Shown here piece by piece: positions 16,517 to 23,887 of a stretch of DNA of 37,875 nucleotides (the stretch's first letter is position 1; each line of letters begins with the position of its first letter). The notes beneath the pieces were generated by a model. That model saw only the letters and a list, made by a program, of their open reading frames with translations. It was not told where the DNA came from and ran no database searches. Both the position numbers and the translations under genes were made by a program. Origin of the DNA: Gammaproteobacteria bacterium (lineage in GTDB: Bacteria; Pseudomonadota; Gammaproteobacteria; Chromatiales; Chromatiaceae); assembly GCA_020445335.1 (NCBI GenBank), contig JAGRGU010000125.1, positions 1-37,875 on the forward strand, in the 5' to 3' direction.

Positions 16517-17982
16517 TGCCAAAGACCCTCTACGCGCGACTCGCCCTGGTACTGGTGCTGCTTTTCTCCACCGTCGGCCTGATGTATGCGTTGCTCAGCA
16601 GCTCGGCGACGCGTCACTATCTCGATGAGCTCAATCAGCAGCTGAACCGGGATCTGGCGCGCAATCTGGTCGCAGACCGCAATCTCGTCGCCGAGGGACG
16701 GCTGGATCAGATGGCGCTGAAGGAGACCTTCCGTCAGTACATGGTGATCAACCCGAGCATTGAGATCTACCTGCTCGACCTGGAAGGACGGATCCTTGCA
16801 TACTCGGCGGATCCGGGCGTGGTCAAGCGCAAGCGGGTATCGCTCGAGCCCATCCGGCAGTTTCTGAGGCAGGAGGAGGCGCTGTTGCTGGGTGACGATC
16901 CCCGCAGCCACGACCGACACAAGGCCTTCTCCGTTACGCCGGTCCCCTCCAGCGAAAACCCCGAAGGCTATCTCTACGTGGTGCTACGCGGAGAGCAGTT
17001 CGAGGAGGCCGACCGAATGGTGCGGGAGAGCCTCTTCCTGCGGCTCAGCGGCTGGTCCGTTGCCGCAAGTCTGGTCTTCGGGCTGATCGCCGGGCTGCTG
17101 CTGTTCCGGCTGTTGACGCGCCGGCTGCAAAGGCTCTCGAACATGATGGACAGGTTTGACAGCAGCGGCTTCAAGGCGCTGCCGCAGCCGGTCGGGCCGT
17201 TGCATCCGCGGGGCGACGAAGTTGATCGGCTAGGGCTGACGTTCGAACAGATGGCGGTGCGTATCCAGGACCAGATGGGCCAGTTGCAGCAGCAGGACAA
17301 CCTGCGGCGGCAGCTGGTAGCGCAGGTATCGCACGACCTGCGCACGCCGTTGACTTCTCTGCAGGGTTACCTGGAGTCGCTGACGTTGAAAGGCGACGAG
17401 ATGCAGGAGGAGGAGAGAAGGGAGTATCTCGATATTGCGCTGCGACAAAGCCGTCGGTTGTCGCGCCAGTTGAACGAGCTGTTCGAGCTCGCCAGTCTCG
17501 ATGCGCGCGAGAGCCAGCCCGATCCGGAACCTTTTCCTCCCGCTGAGCTGTTACAGGATGTGGTGCAGAAGTACCAGCTGCTGGCACGAAAGCGGCAGAT
17601 CAGGCTGAGCCTCGGCGAACCCTGTCCACTGCCTTTCGTACTGGCCGATATAGGCCTGACGGAACGCGTGCTGGAGAACCTGCTGGAGAATGCCTTCGGT
17701 CATACCCCAATCGGTGGTGCCATCGAGGTCGATGCGCAGTTGGATGGGGCAGTGGTAAGAGTATCCATCGCCGACAGTGGCGAGGGTTTTTCCGCAGCCG
17801 ATATCGAACAGGTGTTCGAGCCTTTCTACCGCGCCGGCAACAGCCTTGGCTCGCAGCAGCATGCCGGGCTGGGGTTGGCAATCGCCCGCCGTATCTGCGA
17901 ATTGCAGGGTGGCGAGATCTCCGCGCAGAACCGACCGCAAGGCGGGGCGATGATCAGTTTTACGCTGCCGTTGGCGCAATAG
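16516..17982 (+). CDS. HAMP-type sensor histidine kinase
   Basis: This 488-residue kinase has a first helix at about 6-27, a periplasmic domain of about 150 residues, a second helix at about 178-200, a HAMP linker (about 200-255), a HisKA domain with SHDLRTPLTS and phospho-acceptor His273, and a C-terminal ATPase domain with NLLENAFGH, DSGEGF and GLGLAIARR. I chose ATG 16516, which overlaps the regulator stop by one base. The frame also reads 11 codons upstream inside the regulator gene, but that extension lacks membrane-protein features. It should phosphorylate the regulator encoded just upstream. The sensor domain shows no obvious metal-binding cluster of Met, His or Cys. Confidence 0.94.
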   Translation: MPKTLYARLALVLVLLFSTVGLMYALLSSSATRHYLDELNQQLNRDLARNLVADRNLVAEGRLDQMALKETFRQYMVINPSIEIYLLDLEGRILAYSADPGVVKRKRVSLEPIRQFLRQEEALLLGDDPRSHDRHKAFSVTPVPSSENPEGYLYVVLRGEQFEEADRMVRESLFLRLSGWSVAASLVFGLIAGLLLFRLLTRRLQRLSNMMDRFDSSGFKALPQPVGPLHPRGDEVDRLGLTFEQMAVRIQDQMGQLQQQDNLRRQLVAQVSHDLRTPLTSLQGYLESLTLKGDEMQEEERREYLDIALRQSRRLSRQLNELFELASLDARESQPDPEPFPPAELLQDVVQKYQLLARKRQIRLSLGEPCPLPFVLADIGLTERVLENLLENAFGHTPIGGAIEVDAQLDGAVVRVSIADSGEGFSAADIEQVFEPFYRAGNSLGSQQHAGLGLAIARRICELQGGEISAQNRPQGGAMISFTLPLAQ

Positions 17983-18036
17983 TTCCGCCGAGTCCACTCT
18001 CCGCCGTGCTTTGATCTACACTTGCTGCAAGTATGT

Positions 18037-18053
18037 CCGTCGGCGACCGACGG
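18037..18053 (+). other. Short hairpin in the leader of yaeH
   Basis: CCGTCGG and CCGACGG form a perfect 7-base stem with a 3-base loop, 26 bases before ATG 18080 and 54 bases after the kinase stop. It has no T-run. It may slow read-through from the two-component operon. Confidence 0.35.
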
Positions 18054-18079
18054 TGCTCCAGCGGTTACGGAACAGGACC

Positions 18080-18460
18080 ATGTACGACACGCTCAACGAA
18101 CTCGGCATCACCGATATCGACCTCATCGAACGTTACACGCTGCGTCAGGAGGGGGACGAGGATATCCTCAAAATCTATTTCAAGCGCAGGCGCGGGGAGT
18201 TGTTCGCGCATAGCGTCAAGTTCCGCCAGGGCCGATCGACCAAGGTGATTCCAGTCGACAGCGGGAGGGGACAGTACAAGGAGGTGAGCGAGATCTCGCC
18301 GCTGATGTTGAAGGCGAGCGAGGAGTTGGAGCGGATCGTGCGGCGTGACGAAAACATCGTCGAGGCGAAGCAGCGGATACTGCAGGATATCGACCACCTC
18401 GAGCGGGTGATCACGCGCAAGCTGGAGCAACTCAGGGATGACGTGGAGAGACTTGGCTGA
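18080..18460 (+). CDS. yaeH: YaeH / UPF0325 (DUF3461) family protein
   Basis: This 126-residue protein matches the E. coli YaeH pattern along its length: MYDTLNELGI at the start, IERYTLRQEGDEDILKIYF (about 15-33), ELFAHSVKF and GQYKEVSEISP near 75, and a C-terminal helical half. No function is established for the family. The frame extends to 18011, but the extra 23 residues fall in the hairpin-containing leader and are absent from the family, so ATG 18080 is preferred; ACAGGA lies just before it. It stands between the two-component genes and the cold-shock gene. Confidence 0.88.
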   Translation: MYDTLNELGITDIDLIERYTLRQEGDEDILKIYFKRRRGELFAHSVKFRQGRSTKVIPVDSGRGQYKEVSEISPLMLKASEELERIVRRDENIVEAKQRILQDIDHLERVITRKLEQLRDDVERLG

Positions 18461-18867
18461 CTGCATGGGGCGAGGGGCCTTGATTGTCGCTGAGCAGGAA
18501 CTTCGAGTAAGGGTAATCCCGAATATCCGGGAGGGGAATTACTGGATTAACACCGGATCGCATTAGGAGCCTCCCGTACACCGGCCGCTAGCGGTTCAAC
18601 GAACTCACTCCCGTGTTACGATTCAGACATCGGTGGCCGAGCTGCATCGTTTAAAAAATCTTGTGAGAACAGATCCTTAATAACAACAAAAAAGTTTGGC
18701 ATCCGCTCGCAGGATGGTATATGGTTATGCGCGTTGCAGTCTTTTCTTGTGGCAGTTTCGGTGAGTTGTAAGCAGTGTAGTATATGCAGCAGTCCCTCCC
18801 GTAATTTCTCAACAACGATCTGCACGTCTGATACATTGTTTATTTCTACAAGATTTAGGTACCCCGA
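18461..18867. other. 407-bp gap: AT-rich leader region of the cold-shock gene
   Basis: No gene is evident. At 18508-18542 nested inverted sequence (GTAATCCC with GGGAATTAC, and TCCCG with CGGGA) could form a structure. From about 18640 to 18867 the base composition becomes clearly AT-rich compared with its surroundings. This fits the long structured leader that controls translation of CspA-type messages at low temperature, although I could not identify a promoter or a cold box with confidence. Confidence 0.4.
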
Positions 18868-19071
18868 ATGGCTACAGGCACAGTAAAATGGTTCAACGAT
18901 AGCAAAGGCTTCGGCTTCATCGCACCGTCCGATGGCAGCGACGACGTCTTCGTTCACTACAGCGCAATCCAGGGAAGCGGCTTCAAATCGCTTGCCGAGG
19001 GTCAGCAGGTTACTTTCGAAACCGAAAACGGTCCCAAGGGATTGAGTGCAGTTAACGTTGTTCCGCAGTAG
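18868..19071 (+). CDS. CspA-family cold-shock protein
   Basis: This 67-residue protein is a single cold-shock domain that binds single-stranded RNA and DNA and melts RNA structure. It opens [18 protein letters not shown], which contains the RNP1-type motif KGFGFI (about 13-18), and has RNP2-type VFVHY (about 27-31). The length is normal for the family. The long AT-rich leader suggests post-transcriptional or cold control. A strong intrinsic terminator follows 33 bases after the stop. Which Csp paralogue it is cannot be told from sequence alone. Confidence 0.96.
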   Translation: MATGTVKWFNDSKGFGFIAPSDGSDDVFVHYSAIQGSGFKSLAEGQQVTFETENGPKGLSAVNVVPQ

Positions 19072-19103
19072 GCTCATCTATCCCGGATAGCTGGTACTAC
19101 CCG

Positions 19104-19139
19104 AAAAAGCCCCGCCCGCAAGGAGTGGGGCTTTTTTTT
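19104..19139 (+). terminator. Intrinsic terminator after the cold-shock gene
   Basis: AAAAAGCCCC pairs with GGGGCTTTTT around a 13-base loop and is followed by further T residues (eight in all). The A-run on the left arm would let it work on the minus strand too. This is the clearest terminator in the window. Confidence 0.92.
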
Positions 19140-19172
19140 GCTCAAGCCCCCGGCAGGGGAAGCTGTTGCACT

Positions 19173-19802
19173 ATGATCGATCCCGACGTCGCCGTCACTT
19201 TTTTCTTTGCCTCCGTGCTGCTCGGTCTGGCGCCCGGGCCCGACAACCTCTTCGTGCTGACCCAATCGGCGATTCATGGCCGGCGAGCGGGGTTCGTGGT
19301 AGTGCTTGGACTCTGCACCGGACTGCTGGTGCACACGACCGCGGTGGCGCTCGGCGTCGCCGCCCTGATCCAGGCATCGAGCCACGCCTTCACCCTGCTG
19401 AAGCTGGCGGGGGCAGGGTACCTGCTATGGCTGGCCTGGAAGGCGTTCCGCGCCAGCGGCGAGAGTATCGAGCTGGCGGAAGGCCGCTCGTTGACTTTGC
19501 CGCAGCTCTACCGACGAGGGATCTTCATGAACGTGACCAACCCAAAGGTCTCGATCTTTTTTCTCGCCTTTCTTCCGCAGTTCGTCACCATTTCGGACAT
19601 ACCTGCAGTCTGGCAGATCGTGATCCTGGGAGCGCTGTTCATTGTCGCAACGCTGTTGGTGTTCGGGATGATCAGCTGGCTCGCCGGATCGCTCGGCGAG
19701 AGGCTGGGACGGTCGCAAGCTGCGCAACGGATACTCAATCGGGTTGCCGGCACTGTTTTCCTGCTGCTGGCGGCGCGACTGCTGGTCAGCGCTCGCGGAT
19801 AG
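19173..19802 (+). CDS. LysE/RhtB-family amino-acid exporter
   Basis: This 209-residue inner-membrane protein has about six hydrophobic helices and the family signature near the N terminus (GLAPGPDNLFVLTQSAIHGRR, in two parts at about 18-38), followed by FMNVTNPKVSIFFLAFLPQF near 120-139. The family exports amino acids or derivatives such as lysine, threonine or homoserine lactone; the substrate cannot be read from sequence. ATG 19173 is preferred to an upstream in-frame start at 19125 because that extension would lie on the terminator's T-run and lacks family similarity. CAGGGGAAG lies about 11 bases before the chosen ATG. Confidence 0.92.
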   Translation: MIDPDVAVTFFFASVLLGLAPGPDNLFVLTQSAIHGRRAGFVVVLGLCTGLLVHTTAVALGVAALIQASSHAFTLLKLAGAGYLLWLAWKAFRASGESIELAEGRSLTLPQLYRRGIFMNVTNPKVSIFFLAFLPQFVTISDIPAVWQIVILGALFIVATLLVFGMISWLAGSLGERLGRSQAAQRILNRVAGTVFLLLAARLLVSARG

Positions 19803-19898
19803 CGGTCGATCGCCAGATTGGGGGTGCGCTGGAGCGGGCGATCACATTGGATAAATGCCGGCAGTCACACCGCGTGATTCTGTTGCGCTCTGCCGGCA

Positions 19899-20237
19899 CT
19901 AGCCATCCAGTTGCCAGAGCAGCACCGAAAGATCGGGCCTCCAGTGACATTCCCGATCGATCCGTCGACCGCGGAAGAGCACGCCTTCCGCGGCGAGTCG
20001 CCGCCGCTGTTCCAGATAGCCGGGAGTTGCGTAGGGAAAGGAGATACGCAGCTGCGCGTTGACCACCCGATGCCAGGGTAGTTCGAGATCCTCCGGAGCC
20101 GATTTCAGCGCGCGACTCACCAGCCGCGCATTGGCGGGCAGACCGGAAAGATCGGCCACCTGGCCATAGCTGGCGACCTTACCCGGCGGTATCAGCGTGA
20201 CAACCTTCCAGATTCTCTGATATTTTTTGTTGCCCAT
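19899..20237 (-). CDS. Alkyltransferase-like (ATL) DNA repair protein
   Basis: This 112-residue protein matches the DNA-binding domain of O6-alkylguanine-DNA alkyltransferases: IPPGKVASYGQVA (about 16-28) and NARLVSRAL with its helix-turn-helix and arginine finger. The active-site PCHRV is PWHRVV here (Trp55), the hallmark of ATL proteins. These cannot remove alkyl groups; they bind O6-alkylguanine and hand the lesion to nucleotide excision repair. ATG 20237 follows CAGGAA on the minus strand. The frame extends further upstream but would overlap the divergent acetyltransferase gene. Only 37 bases separate the two divergent starts. Confidence 0.92.
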   Translation of the reverse strand: MGNKKYQRIWKVVTLIPPGKVASYGQVADLSGLPANARLVSRALKSAPEDLELPWHRVVNAQLRISFPYATPGYLEQRRRLAAEGVLFRGRRIDRECHWRPDLSVLLWQLDG

Positions 20238-20274
20238 TTCCTGAAGGCCGGGAGTGCCCCGGCGTTTGAATCGC

Positions 20275-20793
20275 ATGCCAGACACCACGTTGGATATTTC
20301 GATCAGGCCGGTTTCCGCCGAGGCCGATTCAGCGGCTATCACCGAAATATATAACCATTACATCCGTAATGCTGTCGTAACTTTTGAAGAGCTGGAAGTT
20401 ACATCGGAGCAGATACGCGAAAGAATCAACACCGTACTCTCGGCCTCATTGCCCTGGTTGGTGGCTGAGTCTTCGGATCGAGTTGTCGGCTACGCGTATG
20501 CCGGCTTGTTTCACTCCCGCTCCGCCTACCGCTTTACCGTCGAAGCTACCGTTTATGTCGCAAAGAACAGTAGTGGCAGAGGGAGCGGTTCGAAACTCTA
20601 CCAAGCCTTGCTTCGACAATTGAAAGAACAGAACTGCCATAGCGTGATCGCTATCATCGCATTGCCAAACGAAGCGAGCGTCAGGCTGCACGAAAAATTC
20701 CATTTCAGGAAGAGAGGCCAGCTCGCAGAAGTTGGCTATAAGTTCGACCGGTGGCACGATGTCGGTTATTGGCAGTTGATATTACATTCATGA
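20275..20793 (+). CDS. GNAT acetyltransferase, phosphinothricin/methionine sulfoximine type
   Basis: This 172-residue protein follows the PAT/MddA branch of the GNAT fold: IRPVSAEADSAAITEIYNHYI at the start in two parts, VVTFEE, then YAYAGLFHSRSAYRFTVEATVYV (about 76-98) and the acetyl-CoA-binding loop GRGSGSKLYQALL (about 104-116). The end, GYKFDRWHDVGYWQL, is typical of the group. Members acetylate phosphinothricin, methionine sulfoximine or related amino acids and protect glutamine synthetase. The true substrate here is unknown. ATG 20275 is chosen over an upstream ATG at 20254 because it fits the family start and avoids the divergent ATL leader. Confidence 0.88.
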   Translation: MPDTTLDISIRPVSAEADSAAITEIYNHYIRNAVVTFEELEVTSEQIRERINTVLSASLPWLVAESSDRVVGYAYAGLFHSRSAYRFTVEATVYVAKNSSGRGSGSKLYQALLRQLKEQNCHSVIAIIALPNEASVRLHEKFHFRKRGQLAEVGYKFDRWHDVGYWQLILHS

Positions 20794-20883
20794 GACTCAG
20801 TGACGACGGAAATTCCGTTACCTTTCCGTGCAAATCGGAATAGAGTACCCGGGCGTTGGGCGAACAGGCGGGATAGATAGACG

Positions 20884-21288
20884 ATGATCAGATGGCGAGC
20901 CTTGTTGGCAGGTAGCGCCGTGGTGGTACCGCTGGTGCTGCTGCTGCAGTTGCTGTTCGTCTCGATGCTGGTGGGGCAGAAGATGGCACACGGCAGTTAT
21001 CCCAAGCTCGATGTCGTCATTGGCGTCGTGCCCTATATGATCGGATTCGGCGGCTACATGCTGATCATGCTGCTGGGAGGGTATGTCACCGCGGCGGTCG
21101 CAACCAGTCGTGTGGTCGCGCACGCGCTTGCGGTGGCGGCATTCGCCACCGGCTTGTCGCTCTGGACATCGATTTCACTTGGTGGCGTAAAGCCGATGAC
21201 ACTGCTGTTTTTCTTGGCCGCGCTGGTCTGCGCCGCAGCCGGCGCACGGCTCTGGCGCCGACGCGACAACAGGCGCAAGCAGGTGTGA
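20884..21288 (+). CDS. Small four-helix membrane protein, unknown function
   Basis: This 134-residue protein has four hydrophobic helices (about 10-31, 44-65, 70-93 and 100-120) and a basic C terminus (LWRRRDNRRKQV) that should face the cytoplasm. I recognise no family motif. No clear ribosome site precedes the ATG. It lies 90 bases after the acetyltransferase and 34 bases before the aldolase gene, so it may be co-transcribed with the latter. The clear helix pattern makes it a likely real gene. Confidence 0.65.
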   Translation: MIRWRALLAGSAVVVPLVLLLQLLFVSMLVGQKMAHGSYPKLDVVIGVVPYMIGFGGYMLIMLLGGYVTAAVATSRVVAHALAVAAFATGLSLWTSISLGGVKPMTLLFFLAALVCAAAGARLWRRRDNRRKQV

Positions 21289-21322
21289 CGCTCCGCACCG
21301 CAAGCCCGATCAGGAGGTTTTG

Positions 21323-21973
21323 ATGGATCCAATCGAGCAACAGCAACGTGCGGCCATAGTCTCCGCCGTGCAGGAGATGGGACCTCTGGGGATCAGCCAG
21401 GGGACTTCGGGCAACATCAGCGTCAGGTTTGGTGAGCAGCTGCTGATCACGCCGTCCGGCGTGCCCTATGCGGAGATGAACCTCGACCAGATACTGGTCA
21501 TGGATTTCGACGGCAACTGGCAGGGAGAGGGGGAGCCTTCATCGGAGTGGCGCTTCCATCGCGATATCATGCGCAGTCGGCCCGATGTAAACGCGGTGGT
21601 ACATGGCCATCCGCTTTACGCGACCTCGCTAGCGATCTGCAGGCGCGAAATCCCCGCTGTCCACTATATGATCGCCGCCGCTGGGGGCGCGACGGTTCGT
21701 TGTGCTGAGTATGCCACCTTCGGCAGCGAAGCGTTGTCCCGCAATGCGTTGCTCGCGCTGCGCGAAAGAAACTGCTGTCTGCTCGCCAATCACGGCATGA
21801 TTGCATTGGGCAGCGATTTGAAAAAGGCGATGTGGCTCGCGGTGGAACTCGAGAACCTGGCGCACCAGTACGTCACCAGCCTGCGCATCGGCAGCCCGCA
21901 TATTCTCTCCGCAGCGGAGATCGAGAAAAACATCGAGCTGTTCCGGAACTACGGTCCAAAGGAGCTGAAGTAG
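21323..21973 (+). CDS. Class II aldolase (L-fuculose-phosphate aldolase-like)
   Basis: This 216-residue protein belongs to the zinc-dependent aldolase/epimerase family that cleaves or isomerises sugar phosphates. It has GTSGNISVR (about 27-35), TPSGVPY (about 42-48), the catalytic acidic residue in SSEWRFH (about 73-79), the zinc-binding pair in VHGHPLYATSL (about 93-103) and a third zinc His in ANHGMIALG (about 154-162). The start at ATG 21323 is fixed by AGGAGG five bases before it; a TTG one codon upstream is less likely. No other sugar pathway gene is adjacent, so the substrate is open: fuculose-, ribulose- or methylthioribulose-type phosphate sugars are all possible. Confidence 0.9.
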   Translation: MDPIEQQQRAAIVSAVQEMGPLGISQGTSGNISVRFGEQLLITPSGVPYAEMNLDQILVMDFDGNWQGEGEPSSEWRFHRDIMRSRPDVNAVVHGHPLYATSLAICRREIPAVHYMIAAAGGATVRCAEYATFGSEALSRNALLALRERNCCLLANHGMIALGSDLKKAMWLAVELENLAHQYVTSLRIGSPHILSAAEIEKNIELFRNYGPKELK

Positions 21974-22089
21974 TAACCGGGTTCGGCAACCATCGCGCTG
22001 GACCAGCGGTCAGGATCTCGGCGCACCACGGGACGGGTCGCGAATGAACAACGCTGTCTCATTCGAAACCCGCCCCGTGGCCGAGGTTG

Positions 22090-22686
22090 CTACTTGCCGC
22101 CGCTCTCCTGAACAGTGGATTCGGCGGCACTCACGACCGCTGCAGCTGCGACTGCTTTTTTACGTCTGCGAACCTTCTTGGACGGAGCGGAGGCTCTCTC
22201 CCACTCCCGTTCGAAACGGGCGATTGCCTTCTCCATCGACTGATACTTCTTGCCGGCCTGCTTCGCCTCGACCAGCGCCTGGCGCGCGGCCAGCATATCG
22301 TCACGCAGTTTGCGGATAGTGGCGCTGCCGGCCTGCACCGCCGCCGTCGCGCGTGCGACGCGATTCTTGGCCGCCTGCGTCTTCTTCTCCGCCAGCATCG
22401 TCAAAGCATCCTGACGCCTGCTGCGCTGCAACTTCTGTTTTGCCGTTGCCTTCGCTAACAGCGCTTTGATCTTCTCGACGGACTTGCTTTTCTGCACGAC
22501 CTCCTTTTCAAGCGCACCTGCCAGCTGCTTCTGTGATCTGGTGATGCTCTGCTGCAGCTGGACGACCTGCGAAACCGTGCTCACCTTTTTTTTGCTGACC
22601 CGCTTCTTGGCTGCCGTCTTGGTCGTAGCAGTGGATGTAGTGCTGCGCTTGGTCGTGCTCTTCTTTGCTACCTTCGTTTTTACCAT
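22090..22686 (-). CDS. Lys/Ala-rich histone-H1-like coiled-coil protein
   Basis: This 198-residue protein has a basic N-terminal tail rich in Lys, Thr, Ser and Ala (residues 1-36, with AAKK and SKKK repeats), a long helical coiled-coil centre (about 40-165, rich in Gln, Lys, Ala and Leu heptads) and a second basic patch (KKVRRRKKAVAAAAVV, about 169-184). The ends resemble bacterial histone-H1-like or AlgP-type tails that bind DNA, so a nucleoid-associated role is likely but inferred. AGGAAAG precedes the ATG. A -10-like box inside an inverted repeat lies about 110 bases upstream (22790-22813). Confidence 0.72.
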   Translation of the reverse strand: MVKTKVAKKSTTKRSTTSTATTKTAAKKRVSKKKVSTVSQVVQLQQSITRSQKQLAGALEKEVVQKSKSVEKIKALLAKATAKQKLQRSRRQDALTMLAEKKTQAAKNRVARATAAVQAGSATIRKLRDDMLAARQALVEAKQAGKKYQSMEKAIARFEREWERASAPSKKVRRRKKAVAAAAVVSAAESTVQESGGK

Positions 22687-22789
22687 GCTGGTCTTTCCTG
22701 GATTGCGATAAATGAGTTGGTTCTGTTGAACAGCGCCGGCGACTCCGATGTGACCGAGCTATATACAACGCAAGTCCTGACTATGCGTT

Positions 22790-22813
22790 GCGCCAATTAT
22801 ACGAGTATGGCGC
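22790..22813 (-). promoter_or_regulatory. Inverted repeat around a -10 box for the histone-like gene
   Basis: GCGCCA and TGGCGC form a 6-base inverted repeat enclosing a further TATAC/GTAT symmetry. The minus strand reads a perfect TATAAT within it (plus-strand ATTATA, 22796-22801). No strong -35 box is present. The overlap of dyad and -10 box is what an operator would look like. Transcription would begin about 100 bases before the ATG at 22686. Confidence 0.35.
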
Positions 22814-22916
22814 GATCAATGAACAGCCTGTATGGCCTAAAAGGTTATACAAGCTGTCACGCCGGTCATTCAATGATCGGATTGAGCACGATATTCTTTA
22901 GCGCCGTGCATGGATC

Positions 22917-23759
22917 CTATTTCTCGCGACCGCCAGCACAGAGCGTTTTCAACATCTCTTCCATGCGCTCGAGTCTCGCCTCCATCTCGATTGTTCTGAG
23001 TTCTATGCGGTGAACCTCGCCAGCTTCACCGGTCCCTTCAATGAGATCGAACTTTTCATGTTCCTTCTGCAGCGTTTCCAGAACTATGCCTATCATCATG
23101 TTCAGAAATACAAAGGCGACGATGAAAATGAAAGAGAGATAGAAAGTCCAGCTGAGCGGAAAGACCGTCATCGTTTCGTACATCACATCGGTCCAGTCCT
23201 CGAAAGTGGCGACCCGGAACAGCGTCAGCATGGCAACGCTGATATTGCTCCACAGCGTGGGATTGATGGTGTGAAACAGCATGCTGCCGATGGCGGCATA
23301 GATATAGAAGATAATGAACATCAGCAGCGATACGTAACCCATACGCGGGACCGCGGTGACGAACGCGCTCAACAGTATGCGCAGTTCCGGAATGATCGAT
23401 ACCAGGCGCAGTACGCGAAAGATCCGCAGCAGACGTCCCAGCAACGCGACCTGGCTGTCTTCCACAGGGATCAGGCTGGCGACGACTATCGTGAAATCGA
23501 ACAGATTCCAGCCCTTGCGAAAAAAGGATTTCAATGATTGCTCCGCAATCATCCGAATGATGATCTCGGCCAGAAATATCAATGTGATCGCTTGATCCAG
23601 GATCCAGAACAGCGCCAGTACATGCTCCGGAATCTGATAGGTTTTGGCGCCTATCACCAGTGCGGAGAGGATGATCACGATAATGACGAACGTTTCGAAC
23701 AGTTTGTTCTCGCGTATTCTGATGAAACGCTGCTGCAGCTTCGGGATGTCGTAGTTCAT
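22917..23759 (-). CDS. Voltage-gated ion channel, bacterial NaV type
   Basis: This 280-residue protein has the six-helix layout of single-domain bacterial sodium channels. S1-S3 lie at about 28-110. S4 carries Arg every third residue (LGRLLRIFRVLRLV, about 113-126). The pore loop contains TFEDWTD (near 188-194), similar to the TLESW filter of NaChBac-type channels with its Glu. S6 ends in MMIGIVLETL. The tail is a predicted coiled coil (HRIELRTIEMEARLERMEEM, near 250-270) that would hold the tetramer together, as in the family. ATG 23759 is preferred over an upstream in-frame start nine codons earlier. Selectivity for Na+ rather than Ca2+ is likely but not certain from the filter. Confidence 0.9.
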   Translation of the reverse strand: MNYDIPKLQQRFIRIRENKLFETFVIIVIILSALVIGAKTYQIPEHVLALFWILDQAITLIFLAEIIIRMIAEQSLKSFFRKGWNLFDFTIVVASLIPVEDSQVALLGRLLRIFRVLRLVSIIPELRILLSAFVTAVPRMGYVSLLMFIIFYIYAAIGSMLFHTINPTLWSNISVAMLTLFRVATFEDWTDVMYETMTVFPLSWTFYLSFIFIVAFVFLNMMIGIVLETLQKEHEKFDLIEGTGEAGEVHRIELRTIEMEARLERMEEMLKTLCAGGREK

Positions 23760-23887
23760 GGCTCTTTGAGGGAGGGTGTATCGCAAAGCGCCGATTATAT
23801 CCCGTCTTCGCCTGTTGGGTTCAGGGGCCCTGGTAGCGGAACACAGGCGTTATCAAGCGCACCCGGGTAAGTGATCCACGGTATTTC

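Noticed and set aside
15299..16522. A 407-codon open frame on the minus strand
   Set aside because: It lies antisense to the methionine-rich and response-regulator genes, whose families are certain, and shows no domain of its own. Long antisense frames are expected in G+C-rich genes.
22800..22916. Search for a terminator of the sodium channel gene
   Set aside because: No stem with a T-run on the minus strand was found between the channel stop and the histone-like promoter.
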